Source: Gymnothorax reevesii (Eukaryota; Chordata; Actinopteri; Anguilliformes; Muraenidae). From it: a stretch of DNA of 64,000 bases. The notes under the pieces are model-generated. The model saw only the letters and a program-made list of their open reading frames with translations, did no database searches and had not been told where the DNA came from. Positions within the stretch are counted from its first letter, which is position 1, and each line of letters opens with the position of its first letter. Shown one piece after another: positions 58,210 through 64,000 of the stretch. The position numbers were made by a program, and so were the translations under genes. Where the stretch lies: contig CM056582.1 in the NCBI GenBank assembly GCA_029721435.1, positions 40,878,611-40,942,610 of the forward strand, given 5' to 3'.

Positions 58210-61200
58210 ATGCTATGATTCAGTGTGGTTCGATTGCATCAGCTGCCTGACGCTATGATTCAGTGTGGTTCGATTGGATCAGCTAGCCTGACGCTACGAT
58301 TCAGTGTGGTTCGTTTGGATCAGCTAGCCTGACCCTATGATTCAGGGTGGTTCAATTGAGTCAGCTAGCCTGAAGTTACGATTCAGGGTGGTTCAATTGC
58401 ATCAGCTGGCCTGACGCTACGATTCAGTGCGGTTCGTTTGGATCAGCTAGCTCGACGCTACGATTCAGTGTGGTTCGTTTGGATCAGCTAGCCTGACGCT
58501 GCGATTCAGTGTGGTTCGATTGGATCAGCTAGCCAGATGCAATGATTCAGGGTGGTTCAATTGCGTCAGCTAGCCTGAAGTTACGATTCAGGGTGGTTCG
58601 ATTGGATCAGCTAGCTTGACGCTACGATTCAGTGTGGTTCGTTTGGATCAGCTGGCCTGACGCTGCGATTAAGTGTGGTTCCTTTGGATCAGCTAGTCTG
58701 ACGCTATGATTCAATGCGATTCAAATGCGTCAGCTAGCCTGAAGTTACGATTCGGGGTGGTTCGATTGGATCAGCTAGCCAGACGCTACAATTCAGTGCG
58801 ATTCAATTGCGTCAGCTAGCCTGAAGTTACGATTCCGTGTGGTACGATTGGGTCAGCTAGCCTGACGCTACGATTCAGTTCGGTTCGATTGCGTCAGCTA
58901 GCCTGACGCTACGATTCAGTTCGGTTCGACGCTAGCCTGACGCTACAATTCAGTGCGGTTCAATTGCATCAGCTAGCCTGACGCTACAATTCAGTGCCGT
59001 TTGATTGGATCAGCTAGCCTGATGCTACGATTTAGTTCACTTTGATTGCGTCAATCAGTTCGGTTGGATTGCGTCAGCTAGCCTGATGCTACAATTCAGT
59101 GCAGTTCGATTGCATCAGCTAGCCTGAAGTTACGATTCTGTGCAGTTCGATTGCATCAGCTAGCCTGACGCTAGGATTCAGTTTTTTTTCGATTGCGTCA
59201 GCTAGCCTTAAGTTACGAATCAGTGCGGTTCGATTGCATCAGCTAGCCTGACGCTACGAGTCAGTGCAGTTCGATTGCGTCAGCTAGCCTGAAGTTAAGA
59301 TTCAGTGCGGTTCGACTGCATCAGCTAGCCTGACACTACAATTCAGTGCGGTTCGATTGCGTCAGCTAGCCTGAAGTTACGATTCAGTGCGGTTTGATTG
59401 CATCAGCTAGCTTGACGCTACGATTCAGTGTGGTTCGTTTGGATCAGCTGGCCTGACGCTGCGATTAAGTGTGGTTCGTTTGGATCAGCTAGTCTGACGC
59501 TATGATTCAGTGCGATTCAATTGCGTCAGCTAGCCTGAAGTTACGATTCGGGGTGGTTTGATTGGATCAGCTAGCCAGACGCTACAATTCAGTGCGATTC
59601 AATTGCGTCAGCTAGCCTGAAGTTACGATTCCGTGTGGTACGATTGGGTCAGCTAGCCTGACGCTACGATTCAGTTCGGTTCGATTGCGTCAGCTAGCCA
59701 GACGCTACAATTCAGTGCGATTCAATTGCGTCAGCTAGCCTGAAGTTACGATTCCGTGTGGTACGATTGGGTCAGCTAGCCTGACGCTACGATTCAGTTC
59801 GGTTCGATTGCGTCAGCTAGCCTGACGCTACGATTCAGTTCGGTTCGACGCTAGCCTGACGCTACAATTCAGTGCGGTTCAATTGCATCAGCTAGCCTGA
59901 CGCTACAATTCAGTGCCGTTTGATTGGATCAGCTAGCCTGATGCTACGATTTAGTTCACTTTGATTGCGTCAATCAGTTCGGTTGGATTGCGTCAGCTAG
60001 TCTGATAGTACGATTCAGTGCAGTTCGATTGCATCAGCTAGCCTGAAGTTACGATTCAGTGCAGTCCGATTGCATCAGCTAGCCTGACGCTACGATTCAG
60101 TTTTTTTTCGATTGCATCAGCTAGCCTGACACTACGAGTCAGTGCAGTTCAATTGCGTCAGCTAGCCTGAAGTTAAGATTCAGTGCGGTTCGATTGCGTC
60201 AGCTAGCCTGAAGTTACGATTCAGTGCGGTTTGATTGCATCAGCTAGCCTGAAGTTACGATTCAGTGCGGTTCGATTGCATCAGCTAGCCTGACGCTACG
60301 ATTCAGTTCGGTTGGATTGCGTCCGCTAGCCTGATGCTACAATTCAGTGCGGTTCGTTTGGATCAGCTAGTCTGACGCTATGATTCAGTGCGATTCAATT
60401 GCGTCAGCTAGCCTGAAGTTACGATTCGGGGTGGTTTGATTGGATCAGCTAGCCAGACGCTACAATTCAGTGCGATTCAATTGCGTCAGCTAGCCTGAAG
60501 TTACGATTCCGTGTGGTACGATTGGGTCAGCTAGCCTGACGCTACGATTCAGTTCGGTTCGATTGCGTCAGCTAGCCTGACGCTACGATTCAGTTCGGTT
60601 CGACGCTAGCCTGACGCTACAATTCAGTGCGGTTCAATTGCATCAGCTAGCCTGACGCTACAATTCAGTGCCGTTTGATTGGATCAGCTAGCCTGATGCT
60701 ACGATTTAGTTCACTTTGATTGCGTCATTCAGTTCGGTTGGATTGCGTCAGCTAGCCTGATGCTACAATTCAGTGCAGTTCGATTGCATCAGCTAGCCTG
60801 AAGTTACGATTCTGTGCAGTTCGATTGCATCAGCTAGCCTGACGCTAGGATTCAGTTTTTCTTCGATTGCGTCAGCTAGCCTTAAGTTACGAATCAGTGC
60901 GGTTCGATTGCATCAGCTAGCCTGACGCTACGAGTCAGTGCAGTTCGATTGCGTCAGCTAGCCTGAAGTTAAGATTCAGTGCGGTTTGACTGCATCAGCT
61001 AGCCTGACACTACAATTCAGTGCGGTTCGATTGCGTCAGCTAGCCTGAAGTTACGATTCAGTGCGGTTTGATTGCATCAGCTAGCTTGACGCTACGATTC
61101 AGTGTGGTTCGTTTGGATCAGCTGGCCTGACGCTGCGATTCAGTGTGGTTCTTTTGGATCAGCTAGTCTGACGCTATGATTCAGTGCGATTCAATTGCGT

Positions 61201-62962
61201 CAGCTAGCCTGAAGTTACGATTCGGGGTGGTTCGATTGGATCAGCTAGCCAGACGCTACAATTCAGTGCGATTCAATTGCGACAGCTAGCCTGAAGTTAC
61301 GATTCCATGTGGTACGATTGGGTCAGCTAGCCTGACGCTACGATTCAGTTCGGTTCGACGCTAGCCTGACGCTACGATTCAGTTCGGTTCGACGCTAGCC
61401 TGACGCTACAATTCGGTGCGATTCAATTGCATCAGCTAGCCTGAAGTTACGATTCAGTGCGGTTGGATTGCGTCAGCTAGCCTGATGCTACAATTCAGTG
61501 CGGTTGGATTGCATCAGCTAGCCTGATGCTACAATTCAGTGCGGTTCGATTGCATCAGCTAGCCTGATGCTACAATTCAGTGCGGTTCAATTGCATCAGC
61601 TAGCCTGACACTACGGTTCAGTGCGGTTTTACAATTCAGTGCGGTTCAATTGCATCAGCTAGCCTGACGCTACAATTCCGTGCCGTTCGATTGAATCAGC
61701 TAGCCTGATGCTACGATTTAGTTCACTTTGATTGCGTCATTCAGTTCGGTTGGATTGCGTCAGCTAGCCTGATGCTACAATTCAGTGCAGTTCGATTGCA
61801 TCAGCTAGCCTGAAGTTACGATTCTGTGCAGTTCGATTGCATCAGCTAGCCTGACGCTACGATTCAGTTTTTTTTCGATTGCGTCAGCTAGCCTTAAGTT
61901 ACGAATCAGTGCGGTTCGACTGCTTCAGCTAGCCTGACACTACAATTCAGTGCGGTTCGATTGCGTCAGCTAGCCTGAAGTTACGATTCAGTGCGGTTTG
62001 ATTGCATCAGCTAGCCTGACACTACAATTCAGTGCGGTTCGATTGCGTCAGCTAGCCTGAAGTTACGATTCAGTTCGGTTGGATTGCGTCAGCTAGCCTG
62101 ATGCTACAATTCAGTGCGGTTCGATTGCATCAGCTAGTCTGACAGTACGATTTAGTGTGGTTCGATTGCGTCAGCTAGCCTGAAGTTACGATTCAGTGCA
62201 GTTCTATTGCGTCAGCTAGCCTGAAGTTACGATTCAGTGCAGTTCAATTGCATCAGCTAGCCTGACGCTACGATTCAGTTTGGTTCGATTGCGTCAGCTA
62301 GCCTTAAGTTACGATTCAGTGAGGTTTGATTGCATCAGCTAGCCTGACGCTACGATTCAGTTCGGTTGGATTGCGTCCGCTAGCCTGATGCTACAATTCA
62401 GTGCGGTTCGATTGCATCAGCTAGTCTGACAGTACGATTCAGTGCGGTTCGATTGCGTCAGCTAGCCTGAAGTTACGATTCAGTGAGGTTTGATTGCATC
62501 AGCTAGCCTGACGCTACGAGTCAGTGCGGTTTGATTGCATCAGCTAGCCTGAAGTTAAGATTCAGTGCGGTTCGATTGCATCAGCTAGCCTGACACTACA
62601 ATTCAGTGCGGTTCGATTGCGTCAGCTAGCCTGACGCTACGATTCAGTTCGGTTCGATTACGTCAGCTAGCCTGATGCTATAATTCAGTTCAGTTCGATT
62701 GCATCATCTCGCTGACACTACGATTCAGTGCGGTTCAATTGCATCCGCTAGCCTGACACTACGATTCAGTGCGGTTCGATTGCATCAGCTAGCCTGACGC
62801 CACGATTCAGTTCGGTTCGATTGCGTCAGCTAGCCTGAAGTTACGATTCAGTGCGGTTCGATTGTATCCGCTAGCCTGACGCTACGATTCAGTGCGGTTC
62901 GATTGCGTCAGCTAGTCTGACGCTAAGATTCAGTTCAGTTCGATTGCGTCAGCTTGCCTGCT
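58210..62962. repeat. 4.75-kb satellite: about 115 copies of a 41-bp unit
   Basis: The consensus unit is CAGCTAGCCTGACGCTACGA followed by TTCAGTGCGGTTCGATTGCGT, 41 bp, recurring throughout with variants (GAAGTTACGA for GACGCTACGA, GCATCAG for GCGTCAG). Groups of variants recur in blocks: GATTCCGTGTGGTACGATTG near 58836, 59628, 59750, 60507 and, changed, 61302; and CAGTTTTTTTTCGATTGCG near 59184, 60103, 60857 (one base changed) and 61868. This shows a higher-order repeat of roughly 0.75-1.0 kb, with later deletions and duplications. No open frame of 60 codons passes through it. Confidence 0.97.
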
Positions 62963-63387
62963 CCTACCCCTAAATCTGCGGCTCATTATTGGAATGCACT
63001 GTTCAATTTGGTCGTCGACCAAAATGCTGAGGAATGTCTGGCCCTCAGTGGCCATCCACAGCGAAGTAGATATCTTTTCAATTGTTTTTTTTTTTTTAAT
63101 CTTACAGAAGGGAAAACTCTTGAGGTCTTTTGTGAAGAGTTCTAAATATGCCTGATTGTTTTTGCATGGATTCCTTTGTCACACAAATTTATGATCCAGT
63201 GACAATTCTGTCTGACCAATCTGTGGTCTGCAGAGTCTCTAGCTCCTCCTTACCAGCACATTCCCCTCTACCTACAGACGTTTCATTACTCTCTATCCAG
63301 TTATTGACTGCTCCATGCTGCTGACCTCCCCTTCATCTCCCTGTTTGTTACTGCAGTCCTGTTCATTTTTAGCTCCCGCGCTCGCTG

Positions 63388-63665
63388 TCTACAAATGACG
63401 TGCCTAAAGGTGACATTGGCCTATTTTTTCAAGGTCACTGTCCTAAAAATATCACCAAAAACTTCAACATTTTGCTTTATCATCAACCATTTCAGTTAAA
63501 GGCTCCTAATTTTTACTGGACATGCATCTCATAAAGGCCTACAAATGACTTTCCTAAAGGTGACCTTGGCCTATTTTTTTAAGGTCGCTGGCCAAAGAAT
63601 ATCACCAAAAACTTTGACATTTTGCTGTATCTCATCAACTATTTCAGTTACAGGCTCCTAATTTG
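63388..63665. repeat. tandem duplication, period 151 bp
   Basis: CTACAAATGAC(G/T)T(G/T)CCTAAAGG at 63388 and 63539 begins two copies, each followed by CACCAAAAACTT, CAACATTTTGCT/GACATTTTGCT and TTTCAGTTA.AGGCTCCTAAT. The copies are little diverged. Confidence 0.85.
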
Positions 63666-64000
63666 CTCCTGCCGCCCAAGTGGCACGAGAGCTATGCTAT
63701 AGGACCCTATCCGCGCGTGCATCCGTCCATGCGTGCGTCCGTCAACAAAAACTTAAACATTTTGTTTATCTTAACGGCGGGTGCTTCTGGGACCGCCAGT
63801 ATCCTATATTTTTGTTGGTTTGTGTCACTAGCCAAATTGCCAAGCCATTATACGTTGACATGATAGCTTGCTGGAGAATGAGTTGATGACCCAGTTTAAA
63901 TTAATTGAAGAGTCGAGTTATCTTGCCAAAAAAACAGTGTAGTTCATTTGTTGAAAAAATAGAGCAAGCTATAATTATTACTATATGCCTGTAAGATATT

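Larger units (their letters stand above)
55789..64000 (+). other. camk2g: intron after exon M, runs out of the window
   Basis: A truncated Tc1 with a nested MITE and a 4.75-kb satellite take up most of this region. 55789-56310 and 57775-58209 show no element. 62963-63387 has a T run at 63086-63097 and nothing else recognisable. No hub-domain exon (RKQEIIKVTEQ) is present before the window ends. Confidence 0.65.

Noticed and set aside
58210..62962. CRISPR-like array
   Set aside because: Units are contiguous 41-bp repeats without unique spacers, and the host is a vertebrate; it is a satellite.
62963..64000. Hub-domain exon of camk2g
   Set aside because: No RKQEIIK-like or AFEPEALGN-like reading was found in any plus-strand frame; the hub must lie beyond the window.

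Overview
The window is a stretch of vertebrate, most likely teleost, nuclear DNA. It lies entirely inside one large plus-strand gene, calcium/calmodulin-dependent protein kinase II gamma (camk2g). Thirteen exons can be read. Eight contiguous constitutive exons run from the [14 protein letters not shown] exon of the kinase N-lobe/hinge to the exon carrying the calmodulin-binding end (2474-19824). Five variable-linker exons follow (31609-55788). All exons join in a consistent phase with GT/AG borders. The upstream ATP-binding exons and the downstream association (hub) domain exons lie outside the window. CAMK2G rather than A, B or D is indicated by exon B ([19 protein letters not shown]), by LVSRNFS, by the 23-codon PQTNNNKN...TPM linker exon and by GSSESCNTTEEEEVK. 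The fish origin is inferred from the repeats: many Tc1 elements, hAT-type MITEs and a LINE ending in GGATG repeats.

Layout: 1-19824 holds the kinase exons, with introns full of old repeats and simple repeats. 19825-31608 is a large intron with a near full-length decayed LINE (20150-23217). 31609-36839 holds linker exons I and J, separated by a minus-strand LINE remnant (32840-34700) and a dead Tc1 (34831-36222). 36840-48295 is a transposon-dense intron: minisatellites, a hAT element nested in a MITE, and a tandem dimer of a long-TIR DNA element (41761-47831). That dimer has received an apparently intact Tc1-family transposon (43244-44749), a SINE-like insert and a solo LTR. 48296-55788 holds linker exons K, L and M. 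55789-64000 contains a truncated Tc1 with a hAT MITE inside its terminal repeat and a 4.75-kb satellite of 41-bp units with a higher-order structure.

Functionally, the host gene codes for the CaMKII gamma kinase: catalytic loop, DFG, activation segment, autoinhibitory Thr, calmodulin-binding segment, then an alternatively spliced linker. The most notable non-host unit is the Tc1 element with a complete 337-codon DD34E transposase and perfect 28-bp inverted repeats. The sister copy of its host repeat supplies an empty target site. No RNA gene was recognised, and no CRISPR or bacterial features are present. Exon calls rest on recognised homology, phase and splice sites; no searches could be run.
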